A stretch of 64,000 bases of DNA from assembly GCF_028401425.1 (NCBI RefSeq), contig NZ_JAQOMS010000002.1, positions 4,464,001 to 4,528,000 of the forward strand, read 5' to 3'. The first letter of the stretch is position 1, and every line of letters starts with the position of its first letter. The DNA is from Psychrosphaera algicola (GTDB taxonomy: Bacteria > Pseudomonadota > Gammaproteobacteria > Enterobacterales > Alteromonadaceae). The translations under genes and the position numbers were made by a program. Positions 11,169 through 20,673 of this stretch are shown here, in pieces. The notes under the pieces were generated by a model. The model saw only the letters and a list, made by a program, of their open reading frames with translations. It did no database searches and had not been told where the DNA came from.

Positions 11169-12274
11169 ATGAATATTTTACATTTGAGAAGTGAGTATTT
11201 AGACAACGGTCCAGGTACACAACCACTTAAAATCGCAAAAGAGTTTCTAAAACGCGGTCATCACTCCTATTTCGCAGGTGCAAAAGGAATAATGGAAAAG
11301 TACATTATAAAAGACGGATTTACATTTTTTGAAGTACCTGAATTGAGTATAAAAAAGCGGGATATAATTAGTGTATTAATTGCAACAAAAAAGATAAGAA
11401 AAATATTAAAACAAGAAAACATAGATGTCGTTCATTCACACAATGCTGCTTGCAGCTTTATTGCTTTTTTGCGAGTCGTTTTATAGGCCGTGAAATTAAG
11501 ATTGTAAGGAGTGTACGAGGCGTAGAAACTCGTAATTCTCACCAGTATAGAAATATACTATATCGGTTTTATCCAGCTACTTTATTAGCAGTTTGTGAGT
11601 ACGCAAAAGATACCCTCATTAAGTTAGGCGCAAGAGAAAAACAAATAATCGTTACATACAATGGTGCTGACTTAAAAAGGTTTGATAAAGATAAATTAAG
11701 TTATAACGAAAAACGCGAAGCCTATGGCGTTAAGGCAAATGAAATATTAATTGGACATGTAGGGGCTTTTTCCGGCTGGAAAGGGCAAGAAGTACTAATT
11801 GAATCATTATATGCACTAATTCAAAGTGGTATCGAAAATGTGAAGGTTATGTTTGTCGGAGATGGGCGAAGTAAAATTGAATGTGAAGAGTTAGTAAAAA
11901 AGTATAGGCTAGAAAATAATGTAATCTTCGCAGGAAGAGTAATGGAATCAGAAGCATACCATATGGCTTTTGATATTTATTGTCAGCCTTCTACAAAAGG
12001 TGAGTTGTTTCCAAACTCAATAGTAGAAGCACTTGCTTTAGGAAAACCATGGGTGGGAACTAATATAAGCGGGTTGCCTGAATTATCAGCCTCAGGTAAC
12101 GCTGGATTTATTGTTGAACCTAGCAATGTCTTAGAGTTGCAAGAAGCACTTTCAAAATTAATAAAAAGTAAAACGTTAAGAGATGAAATGGGTAAGTGTG
12201 GATATGATTCAGTTTTACAAAAATTTACAATAGAAAAAGTTTGCGATCGAATCAGTCAAGGTTATAAGGTTTAA
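11169..12274 (+). CDS. Glycosyltransferase family 4 protein
   Basis: Retaining GT-B transferase of about 369 residues. The N-terminal domain starts ILHLRSEYLDNGPGTQPLKI and has DVVHSHNAA. The C-terminal GT4 domain has VTYNGADLKRF, GHVGAFSGWKGQEVLI, VMFVGDGRSK and the donor-binding E-x7-E region near PNSIVEALALGKP. One T is lost in the T6 run near 11465; the corrected join reads AFFASRFIGREI. It adds one sugar of the repeat unit on the cytoplasmic face of the inner membrane. Donor and acceptor cannot be read from the sequence. The next gene begins seven bases after the stop, so both are in one operon. Confidence 0.85.
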
Positions 12275-12281
12275 TAACATA

Positions 12282-13103
12282 ATGTTTAAATACATATTAT
12301 TGACAAATAAACCTGACATTGCGTTATACGCCGAACGATGCGGGGTTGATCGGATTTTTATTGATTTGGAAATTTTAGGGAAAGTTGAAAGGCAAGGACA
12401 TTTAGATACTGTAATTAGTCGTCATTCGTTTGAAGATATCAAAGCCGTAAGTTCTGTTTTATCTAGAAGCGAAGTATTAGTTAGGATTAATCCGTTTAAT
12501 AGTGAAACTTCATGGGAAATTGAGCAGGCTATTAAAAATGGGGCGTCAATTATTATGTTACCGATGATTCGAAATGTCATTGAGGTCGCGAAAGTAGGTG
12601 AGTTAATAGCCGGAAGAGTTAGGTTTATGCCCTTAATTGAAACTGTAGCTAGTTTGGAAAAGATTAGTGAGATCGAAGCGCTAAATAGTGTTGACGAATT
12701 GCATCTAGGGTTAAACGATTTGCATATTGAGATGAATTTAAGGTTTATGTTTGAATTATTTACTAATGGTGTAGTAGAAAGAGCAGTTAGAAAATTGAGA
12801 AAACCTTTCGGAATTGGCGGTGTTTCAAAAGCCAATGAAGGTTTGGTGAAAGGCAGTGTAGTTATAGGCGAGCATATTCGACTTGGTTCGACAGGAGTTA
12901 TTTTGGCACGAGCCTTCCACGAAAAGAGTCAAACTTTAGAAGAATTAAAAAGCAAACTCGATTTAGATTTCGAGCTAAATGAAATGGATAAATATGTACG
13001 CTATTTTCGAACTTCTGAAAATCAAGTTTTATTAGAAAACCAAGACAAGCTTAATGAATCAGTACGAGTTGTAGTCGCCTCCATGTTGGAACGAAATAAC
13101 TAA
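12282..13103 (+). CDS. HpcH/HpaI-family aldolase
   Basis: 273 residues, unbroken. TIM-barrel protein of the HpcH/HpaI (PEP/pyruvate-binding) family. It shows VDRIFIDLEILGK near the start, VRINPFNSE (substrate-binding Arg), MPLIETVAS with the metal-binding Glu, HLGLNDLHIEM with the metal-binding Asp, and GIGGVSKANEG. Family members cleave or form C-C bonds with pyruvate enolate. In this place, between a glycosyltransferase and a 2OG-Fe dioxygenase, it probably makes or modifies a carbon chain attached to the glycan, for example by joining pyruvate to an aldehyde. The exact reaction is unknown. Confidence 0.82.
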   Translation: MFKYILLTNKPDIALYAERCGVDRIFIDLEILGKVERQGHLDTVISRHSFEDIKAVSSVLSRSEVLVRINPFNSETSWEIEQAIKNGASIIMLPMIRNVIEVAKVGELIAGRVRFMPLIETVASLEKISEIEALNSVDELHLGLNDLHIEMNLRFMFELFTNGVVERAVRKLRKPFGIGGVSKANEGLVKGSVVIGEHIRLGSTGVILARAFHEKSQTLEELKSKLDLDFELNEMDKYVRYFRTSENQVLLENQDKLNESVRVVVASMLERNN

Positions 13104-13170
13104 TTTAGATCAATGGTTTATACGTTTGAAAAGATATAATATGAAAACATTAGAGTTACAGGAAAATATA

Positions 13171-13928
13171 ATGGAAAACTTTGTACCGCTACATGATGAT
13201 TTAGATTCAAGTCACTTACTAAACCGATATGGTTTTTGGTTAGCAGGTTGGAAGCGCGAAGTGAGTTTGAGTCCTTTCAGAAGATGTTTACTGAGCATCT
13301 AGCTGCATCTTTAAAAGAGTTTGCTGATATCGCTGATTTAAGTATGTTCACAATAGATACTTATCATAAGTTTTTGAATGAAAATAATATTTCACATCAT
13401 GATTTTATAAAATTTGTTGGTAGAAAATTACCAGATGAGTTTTTGTCCCACCCATATGTGAAAATAGTTTGCGAAATTGCAGGGAAAGAAACAGGTTTTA
13501 ATTTTGGCGTATATAAAAACAAGATAGAGTTTCGAGTTGTGCGCCCTAACTGTGGGGATAACAATCCATTCCATCGTGATCACTGGTTTCCATATTTTAC
13601 ACCTTTGTTAAACGTTTATGTTCCTTTATGTGGAAGTTATTACGACTCTTCTTTATGTGTGGTACCTTTTTCTCACAAATGGTCGGATGAGGATGTCGTA
13701 CCTACATTTACATTTGAAGAGTCCGCAAAAGGGAAAAAATATATTAAGAATGGGGTTGCATATTCAGTTCCAGATATTAAAGAATGTAAGTTTGAAATAA
13801 AACCACATAGACCAGATGTATTACTAGGGGATGTAATGTATTTCTCGCCATTGATGGTGCACGGTGGTGGATCCAATAGTTCATTGGAAACACGGTTTTC
13901 TTTAGAAATGCGCTTGGTACGAGTGTAG
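13171..13928 (+). CDS. Phytanoyl-CoA dioxygenase (PhyH)-family 2OG-Fe(II) oxygenase
   Basis: About 250 residues. The iron triad is visible: His and Asp in NPFHRDHWF, the distal His in LMVHGGGSN, and the 2-oxoglutarate-binding Arg in ETRFSLEMRL. The family hydroxylates small molecules, including antibiotics and sugars or lipids. I prefer ATG 13171, which has AGGAAA six bases upstream; ATG 13141 is in frame too. One base is missing near 13248, where the frame passes from GFWLAG to LEARSEFES. It lies between the aldolase and the aldo/keto reductase with almost no gap, so the three likely act on the same substrate. Confidence 0.75.
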
Positions 13929-13931
13929 TCA

Positions 13932-14857
13932 GTGGATATATTTGGCAATAGTATTGGCCTCCTTGGGATTTCAGGTAAATATGGTGAGCTAGATCTTAAA
14001 GTTATTGATAAAGTTATTGAAGCTACTCTGGATCGTTACGATGCCTTAGACACGGCTTCTGTATACGGAGAAGGTTTTTCTATTAATAAACGTTTGGCTA
14101 CAAGATTAAATAATGAAAGTAGTATACGAATAATTAATAAAATTGGTGCAAACCTACAAGATGATATCAGCGTTAACTCTCTGATAAACGAGTTCGAAAT
14201 TGAACATGAAATTTTTAAAGGTAAATTGCCAGCAGCGTTATTACTACATAGACCTTAGTGCTCATCTGATCGAAAGAGACATAAGATTTTTGAATATTTG
14301 AAACCTTTCAAAGGTAATATGCGTATTGGTATTTGCACAAATTCATCCTCTGTTTTTGAGATATATAATAGACATTTAGACTTAGATGTAGTTCAAATTG
14401 CAACGAATTTTTTAGACATGCATAGTAATTTACAGTTGATTAGAGAAATCAAGAGGAGTGGTGTTTTAGTTCAAGCTAGGTCTGTTCTGTCAAGTGGTCT
14501 GCTTTCAGGGAAGTATTTACCTAACAAAGGTGTTTCATTTAATGATCCATTGAGAAAGCGATTTACAGAGAATGATAAAAATAGGCAAATAGTCGAGAGC
14601 CGTTTATCTAAGCTTGAATTAATTCGTGAATTTTATAATGTTTATCTTGATAGATACGAAGAGTCTAATATGTCGCTTTCTCAATTTGTGTATAGCTCTA
14701 TGGACCAATGCCCTTACATTGACAATGTATTAAAAGGGGGTCAAGTATAAAACAAATTATCGAAAATGCTTCGATTCCCTTGATCAAAAATAATGAGTTA
14801 ATAAAAGAACTCTTTAGTGACTATCAACTTCAAAAATTTAGTTCGCCATATATATAG
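13932..14857 (+). CDS. Aldo/keto reductase-like protein, interrupted by an in-frame TAG
   Basis: About 307 residues when read through. The N-terminal half carries the catalytic tetrad of the family: Asp and Tyr in LDTASVYGEG, Lys in IINKIG and His in LLLHRP. The C-terminal half (GICTNSSSVFE, VVQIATNFLD, ARSVLSSGLLSGKYLP) is the usual barrel end. Two breaks exist. The first is a TAG at 14256-14258 in the same frame as the downstream part, which a single added base cannot repair. The second is a one-base loss in the G5 run near 14745, after which the gene continues as KQIIENASIPLIKNNEL to a TAG at 14855. The first may be a true nonsense change. It probably reduces a carbonyl made by the neighbouring aldolase and oxygenase. 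Confidence 0.7.
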
Positions 14858-14875
14858 GTAAGGGATAAGCAGAAA

Positions 14876-15480
14876 ATGCTCATAAGATTAGCAGACATTA
14901 TTTTTTCTTTTTTGGTTTATTGTTATTTAGTCCAATAATTTTGTTGGTATCAATATTTATTAAAGTAGAGTCGAAAGGACCTATATTTTTTAGGCAGATA
15001 CGTGTAGGGAAACGCGAAAAACATTTTAAAATCCTAAAGTTTCGGAGTATGTATCATTCAAGTATTAATAACTCTGGTTCTGTAGATAAAGGTAAGTCTA
15101 TCGAAGAGGCTAGAAAAGAATATCAGAGCACGAAGACAAATGATTCGAGAATAACTAAAGTTGGTAAGTTTATAAGGAAGTATTATATAGATGAACTTCC
15201 TCAATTTTGGAATGTTTTTGTAGGTGATATGAGTTTAGTAGGACCACGACCAGATACACCAGTACAAGAAGTGGATTATTCAAAAAGACAATGGCAGTTA
15301 AGAAACAAAGTACGACCTGGAATAACAGGCCTTGCACAGTTAAGTATAAAACATTCTAAATTTGGACATGACATGAGGATTAATATGGATATTTTTTATG
15401 TTAAGAAATATTCATTTTGTATGTATTTTTACATTATTTTAAAAACAATTTTACATGTAGTGAAAGGTTCAAGTTATTAA
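14876..15480 (+). CDS. Initiating sugar-1-phosphate transferase (bacterial sugar transferase family)
   Basis: About 201 residues. It transfers a sugar-1-phosphate from a UDP-sugar to undecaprenyl phosphate to start the repeat unit. It begins MLIRLADIIFSFLGLLLFSP, a single membrane-inserting hydrophobic segment, then has the family motifs KFRSM, DELPQFWNVF, DMSLVGPRPD and VRPGITGLAQ. The short form without the extra N-terminal helices resembles PglC/WecP-type monotopic enzymes rather than WbaP or WcaJ. One G or T is missing near 14911. The start is set by ATG 14876; the next in-frame ATG downstream would drop the membrane segment. Confidence 0.87.
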
Positions 15481-15503
15481 TTTCTATAAGGCAGCTTAAG
15501 TAA

Positions 15504-17287
15504 ATGTGCGGAATTTTCGGTTATTATGATAAAGATGGAGTAAGTTTAACGGACTCTGAGCTAAAAAAATGGGTGATGTTATTCAGTATAGAGGTCCAGA
15601 TGGTCAAGGAATCTATAACAATACAGAGGAAGGCGTTGGTTTAGGGAACCAAAGGTTAGCTATACTAGATATTGAGAATGGTGATCAGCCATTTTTTTCT
15701 GATGATGGAAGTATTGTTGTGGTGCAAAATGGTGAAATATTTAACCATGTAGAACTGGCATCCGAACTGGAAGATCTAGGTTTTCCGTGTAAAACGCATT
15801 GTGATACTGAAGTTATACTTCGTTTATATGAGTGCAATGGCATCGAGGCAATTAGTAAACTTAACGGTATGTTCGCTATTGCAATTTGGGATGATAAATT
15901 AAAAACTATGTTTATAGTGAGGGATAGAGTGGGAGAAAAACCACTTTATTTTGGTGTAGATAATAATACAACATATTTTGGTTCTGAAATAAAATCTATT
16001 CTAACAAAAATGAATGCTGAGCTGGATTGTGATTCTTTAGTATCTTTTTTGTCTTTTAACTATGTACCCATGCCTGACACAATGTTTAAGAATGTTAAGC
16101 AGTTGAAGCCTGGGCATTTACTAAAAGTGACACAGAGTGGTGTAGAGGAAGTAAAGTGGTGGGATCTCTCAGAAATAAAAGAAATAGAAGATAAAAGTGA
16201 AGCCGACTGGATTTCTGAATTCAATCAAATTTTGGATGACGCAGTAAGAATTCGACTTCGAGCAGATGTTCCTTTCGGAGCGTTTTTATCGGGTGGAGTT
16301 GACTCAAGTAGTGTTGTAGGTTTTATGGCAAAGCATTTGGTGCAACCAGTAAATACATATTGTATTGGTTTTGACGACCCTCTTTATGATGAGTCTCCTT
16401 TTGCGCAGGAAGCCGCGAATAGGTTTAAAACGAAGCATAAAACTGAAATCGTAGAAGCCAACTTGTTAAAACATTGGCCAATGGCAACTTATCATTGTGA
16501 TCAACCGCATGGTGATGTTTCATTTTTGCCAACTTATAGAGTTGCAAAATTGGCATCGGAAGATGTGAAGATGGTTTTGACAGGAGATGGTGCTGATGAA
16601 TTATTTGCAGGTTATGATAAGTACAAGTCATTTTTTAGCGACCGTACAGTATTCGAATGCGATGATGAGTCATTTGAAGAAGCTTACGCAGAGAATATTT
16701 CTCTATTTAGTCAAAAATCCTTAGGAAACTTGTTGAGTGAAAGTGTTAAAGATAGTTTGACATCATCTAACTCTTACCTGTTAAAAGTTAGAAATGTATT
16801 GCGAGAAGTCCCTCATATGGACCGTATAAACAAAGCACTCTATCTTGATACACAGTTGCTGTTATCCGGCAATAACTTGGTTAAACCTGATAGGATGGGG
16901 ATGGCTGTTTCCATTGAAAATAGAGCTCCATTTTTAGATTATCGAATGATAGAACTTGCTTTTTCAATGCCGGGCAGTCTTAAACTTAAAGAAAATGAAA
17001 CCAAATATATATATAAAAAAGCAGTTTCTGATTTAATCGGAGAAAACTTAGCGTACCGTAAGAAACAGATGTTCACTGTACCAGTAGGTGACTGGTTTAA
17101 GAGTACGCTTCGTCACGAATGTGAAGAATTACTGTTAAGTAAGAGAGCTATCGAACGTGGGCTTTTTAATTATGATGTAGTTGATTCGATTTTGGCTAAT
17201 CACTGTAACGGTTCAGAAAATAACACTCGCGAAATAAGGGCACTTATGGCAGTAGAGCATTGGTGTAGAGCATTTTTAGATAAATAA
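15504..17287 (+). CDS. asnB: Glutamine-hydrolysing asparagine synthase-like amidotransferase
   Basis: About 594 residues. It starts MCGIFGYY, so the N-terminal Cys nucleophile of class II glutamine amidotransferases is intact. YRGPDGQGIY and QNGEIFNHVEL belong to the same glutaminase domain. The synthetase domain has the ATP/PPi loop FLSGGVDSSSVVGF and LTGDGADELFAGYDKY. One A is missing in the A7 run near 15567. In polysaccharide loci such enzymes are thought to amidate carboxyl groups of uronic or nonulosonic acids rather than make free asparagine; that role is inferred from context. It is the last gene of the long operon, and a likely terminator follows at 17312. Confidence 0.85.
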
Positions 17288-17311
17288 ATTGGCATATCTA
17301 CTCTTATTATT

Positions 17312-17346
17312 GGGGACATTTTAATAACAACATGTCTCCCTTTTTT
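17312..17346 (+). terminator. Probable Rho-independent terminator after the asnB-like gene
   Basis: GGGGACAT pairs with ATGTCTCCC (one bulged base) across a 12-base loop, followed by six T. It lies 24 bp after the stop codon. Confidence 0.65.
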
Positions 17347-17668
17347 AAGTTTACTCTGAATAAATGTTAAAATTTTTTAGGTTTTTAAATTTATTTCAGC
17401 TCCAATATAGTTATAGTTATAGTTATAGTTATAGTTATAGTTATAGTTATAGTTATAGTTATAGTTATAGTTATAGTTATAGTTATAGTTATAGTTATAG
17501 TTATAGTTATAGCGGTAAATTTCTTTCCATTTACAATTATAAACCTGTAAATTAAAGTTATCATAATAGTATATATTGAAGTTTAATAGTATTATTTTGG
17601 ATTTAACTATTTAGGTTATATACTACGATCGAATTTTTTAAGCACCATGCTGTTCCAAGGAATTTAAA
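17347..17668. other. Gap between asnB-like gene and dehydratase gene
   Basis: About 320 bp without a convincing gene. It holds the 106-bp ATAGTT microsatellite, then AT-rich DNA that should contain the promoter of the dehydratase gene at 17669. An open frame across the microsatellite (17364-17555) is only a translation of the repeat as Tyr-Ser pairs. Confidence 0.7.
17407..17512. repeat. (ATAGTT)17 hexanucleotide microsatellite
   Basis: Seventeen perfect tandem copies of ATAGTT plus four bases. The tract is entirely intergenic, 157 bp before the start of the dehydratase gene, so a change in copy number would alter promoter-proximal spacing. Confidence 0.97.
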
Positions 17669-19602
17669 ATGCTCAGTTATTTTTTAGGATTGTCACGAAA
17701 TCAAAAAAGAATAGTCAGTATATTTGTTGATACAATATTTTTATTATCAGCGTTTTGTTTAGCATTTATAGCGAGATTTGAAAGCATTGAACCATTACTA
17801 AACTTAGAAGTTTGGTTCGTATTTGCAATTTTATTGCCTGTTACTTTGTATGGATTTATGAAGCTTGGGCTTTATCGAGCTGTATTGAGATATATTAATA
17901 TACAGGCTATGTGGGCAGTGCTATTTGGCTGTATTTTGTCATTTTCTACGCTTGTTGCGGTAGCGTTTTTCTTTCATATTCAAATTCCTCGTTCAGTTCC
18001 ATTTATATTTTTTGCATTGGCGCTATTAGGTATCGGAGGTTCACGATTAGTTATTCGTTCACTAATCGGTGTGCATAATATATATAAAAAGACGCTGTGG
18101 TCGTATATGGCGCTGGTTCCGCTGGTATGCAGTTAGCAACAGCTTTAAACCAAGGCCCAGAGTATTATGTTTCTGCTTTCATCGACGATGACGTTACCAA
18201 GCAAAATCATACAATACAGGGGATTCGGGTTTACCCTCCTTCAGCCTTACCTAGGTTAATCAATAAAAAAGTTATCAGTAATGTTTTATTAGCTCTGCCA
18301 AGTACGTCCCGCGCTCGACGCAAAGAAGTTTTGTCTAAGCTGGAATATTTGCCGGTTCGAGTGATGACTATGCTACAGGTATGGCCGACATAGTTGAAGG
18401 GCATGCAAGTTATGACCAAGGTAAATGAAGTCGCAATTGAAGATCTACTTGGACGAGATCCTGTCTCTCCAAGGGAAGAGCTTATGTCTGCTAACATACG
18501 AGACAAAGTTGTTATGGTGACGGGAGCTGGCGGTTCGATTGGCTCGGAGCTTTGTCGCCAAATTGTGAATCAAGGCCCTAAAAAATTAGTGTTATTTGAA
18601 ATTTCTGAATACTCTCTCTACGCAATTGAAAAAGAACTCAATGGTAAAAAGCCGGAAGGGTTAGAAATTATCCCAATTATGGGGTCCGTACAAAAACAGG
18701 CTTTATTGGAGTCTGTTATGACTTCGTTTAAAGTTAATACCATTTATCACGCTGCAGCATACAAACATGTTCCTTTGGTTGAGCATAATGTAATTGAGGG
18801 CGTACAAAACAATATTTATGGCACGTTAAACACCGCACAGGCTGCGATAAACTCGAGTGTCGATTCGTTTGTACTTATTTCAACTGACAAAGCGGTTCGC
18901 CCGACAAATGTAATGGGGACCACAAAACGGATGGCAGAACTTGTATTGCAAGCGTTAGCAAGCCACCAATCAGTTACCCGCTTTAGTATGGTGCGCTTTG
19001 GCAATGTTCTTGGTTCTTCAGGTTCAGTTGTACCGCTTTTTAGAAAGCAAATAAAAGAAGGTGGTCCTATAACGCTAACCCATATGGATATAACTCGTTA
19101 TTTTATGACCATTCCTGAAGCTAGCCAATTAGTTATTCAAGCTGGAGCCATGGGTAAAGGCGGTGATGTTTTTGTACTGGATATGGGTGAATCGGTTAAA
19201 ATTTATGATTTAGCCGTTAAGATGGTGCATCTGAGTGGCTATCAAGTCAAAGACAAAGAGCAGCCAAATGGCGATATCGAAATAAAATGTACGGGTCTTC
19301 GTCCAGGTGAAAAACTCTATGAAGAACTTCTAATTGGTGACAATGTGTATGGAACAGATCATGAACGTATTCTAACTGCGAAAGAAGTCATGTTAGATTG
19401 GCATGTGTTAAGTGATTTGTTAACTGAACTTAACGTCGCATGTGAAAATTTAGATCACGAGCATATTCGTAAACTACTGTTAAATGCACCTACCGGCTTT
19501 AATCCGACTGATGGTATATGTGATTTAGTTTGGGCTCAACAAAAGCCGAAAGAAACGGTTGATAGGACAAATGTTTCAGTCCTTAAGAAAACCGTAATCT
19601 AA
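17669..19602 (+). CDS. Membrane-bound nucleoside-diphosphate-sugar 4,6-dehydratase (FlaA1/WbpM/Cap5D type)
   Basis: About 644 residues. The N-terminal part has four membrane helices (VDTIFLLSAFCLAFIARFE onwards). A first Rossmann-like domain carries VVYGAGSAGMQLATAL. The catalytic domain starts VTGAGGSIGSELCRQI and has STDKAVRPTNVMG, TKRMAELVLQ and GLRPGEKLYEELL. It converts UDP-GlcNAc (or a related UDP-HexNAc) to a 4-keto-6-deoxy sugar, the entry to QuiNAc, FucNAc, bacillosamine and similar sugars. Three breaks occur: one-base losses near 18095 and 18380 and, unusually, one extra base near 18422. It is separated from the main operon by a terminator and the ATAGTT tract. Its product could feed the initiating transferase at 14876. 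Confidence 0.87.
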
Positions 19603-19724
19603 TGGTTGAGTAGTTGCTTATACAGTTTAGTTTTGGTTTTGTAGCCACTTATACTTTTTTGTTAGTTGTTTTAACAATATCATCTAACCATTTGTTAGTT
19701 ACATTACAAACTCAATTAGTGTTA

Positions 19725-19756
19725 AATACCGCTAGTTAATTTTAGCGGTATTTTTT
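19725..19756 (+). terminator. Terminator-like hairpin directly before cysD
   Basis: AATACCGCTA pairs perfectly with TAGCGGTATT over an 8-base loop and is followed by a T run. It could end the dehydratase transcript, whose stop is 120 bp upstream, but it ends only 12 bp before the cysD start codon, so it may instead act in the cysD leader. Confidence 0.8.
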
Positions 19757-19768
19757 GAGTGTAATTTA

Positions 19769-20673
19769 ATGAATTATAACCTGACCCACCTTAAACGGCT
19801 TGAAGCCGAGTCGATTCACATTATTCGTGAAGTTGCGGCTGAATTCGACAATCCAGTCATGCTTTATTCTGTAGGTAAAGATTCTGCAGTTATGTTGCAT
19901 CTTGCTCGTAAAGCGTTTTTCCCAGCGAAATTACCATTTCCTTTGTTGCACGTTGACACAAATTGGAAGTTTAAAGAGATGATTGAATTCCGCGATAAAA
20001 TGGCGGAAAAATATGATTTCGATTTAATCGTTCATAAAAATCCTGAAGGATTGGCAATGGATATTAATCCATTTGTACATGGTAGCTCTAAACATACAGA
20101 CATCATGAAAACCCAAGGATTAAAGCAAGCGTTGAATGCTGGCGGATACGATGCTGCATTTGGCGGCGCGCGTCGAGATGAAGAAAAATCCCGAGCCAAA
20201 GAACGTATTTATTCTTTCCGTGATAAAAATCATGCATGGGATCCTAAAAAGCAACGTCCTGAGTTGTGGAATGTCTTTAATTCAAAAGTTGATAAAGGGA
20301 GAGCATTCGTGTATTTCCATTATCAAACTGGACAGAATTAGATATCTGGCAGTACATATACTTAGAAAACATCGATATTGTGCCACTATATTATGCGGCT
20401 GAACGCCCGGTAGTAAATCGTGATGGCGTAGACATTATGGTCGACGATGAAAGATTGCCACTTGAAGAAGGAGAAACTCCGGAAATGAAGATGGTTCGCT
20501 TCCGTACTTTGGGTTGTTATCCTTTAACCGGTGCGGTTGAATCAGAAGCAGCGACGTTGCCTGAGATAATTCAAGAGATGTTGTTAACGAAAACATCGGA
20601 GCGCCAAGGTCGAATGATAGATCATGATTCAGCCGGCTCGATGGAAAAGAAAAAGATGGAGGGCTACTTCTAA
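19769..20673 (+). CDS. cysD: Sulfate adenylyltransferase subunit 2
   Basis: Small catalytic subunit of ATP sulfurylase, which with CysN makes adenosine 5'-phosphosulfate from sulfate and ATP in the cytoplasm. About 301 residues. Visible motifs are the PP-loop YSVGKDSAVMLHLA, HVDTNWKFKEMI, and GGARRDEEKSRAKERI. One G is missing near 20303; with it the protein continues ESIRVFPLSNWTELDIWQYI and LGCYPLTGAVES, the normal C-terminus. The stop overlaps the cysN start as TAATG. A terminator-like hairpin stands 12 bp before the start codon, and the ribosome-binding site is weak. Confidence 0.92.

Noticed and set aside
17364..17555. A 63-codon frame rich in Tyr-Ser
   Set aside because: It is only the translation of the ATAGTT microsatellite with no ribosome site and no conserved ends.
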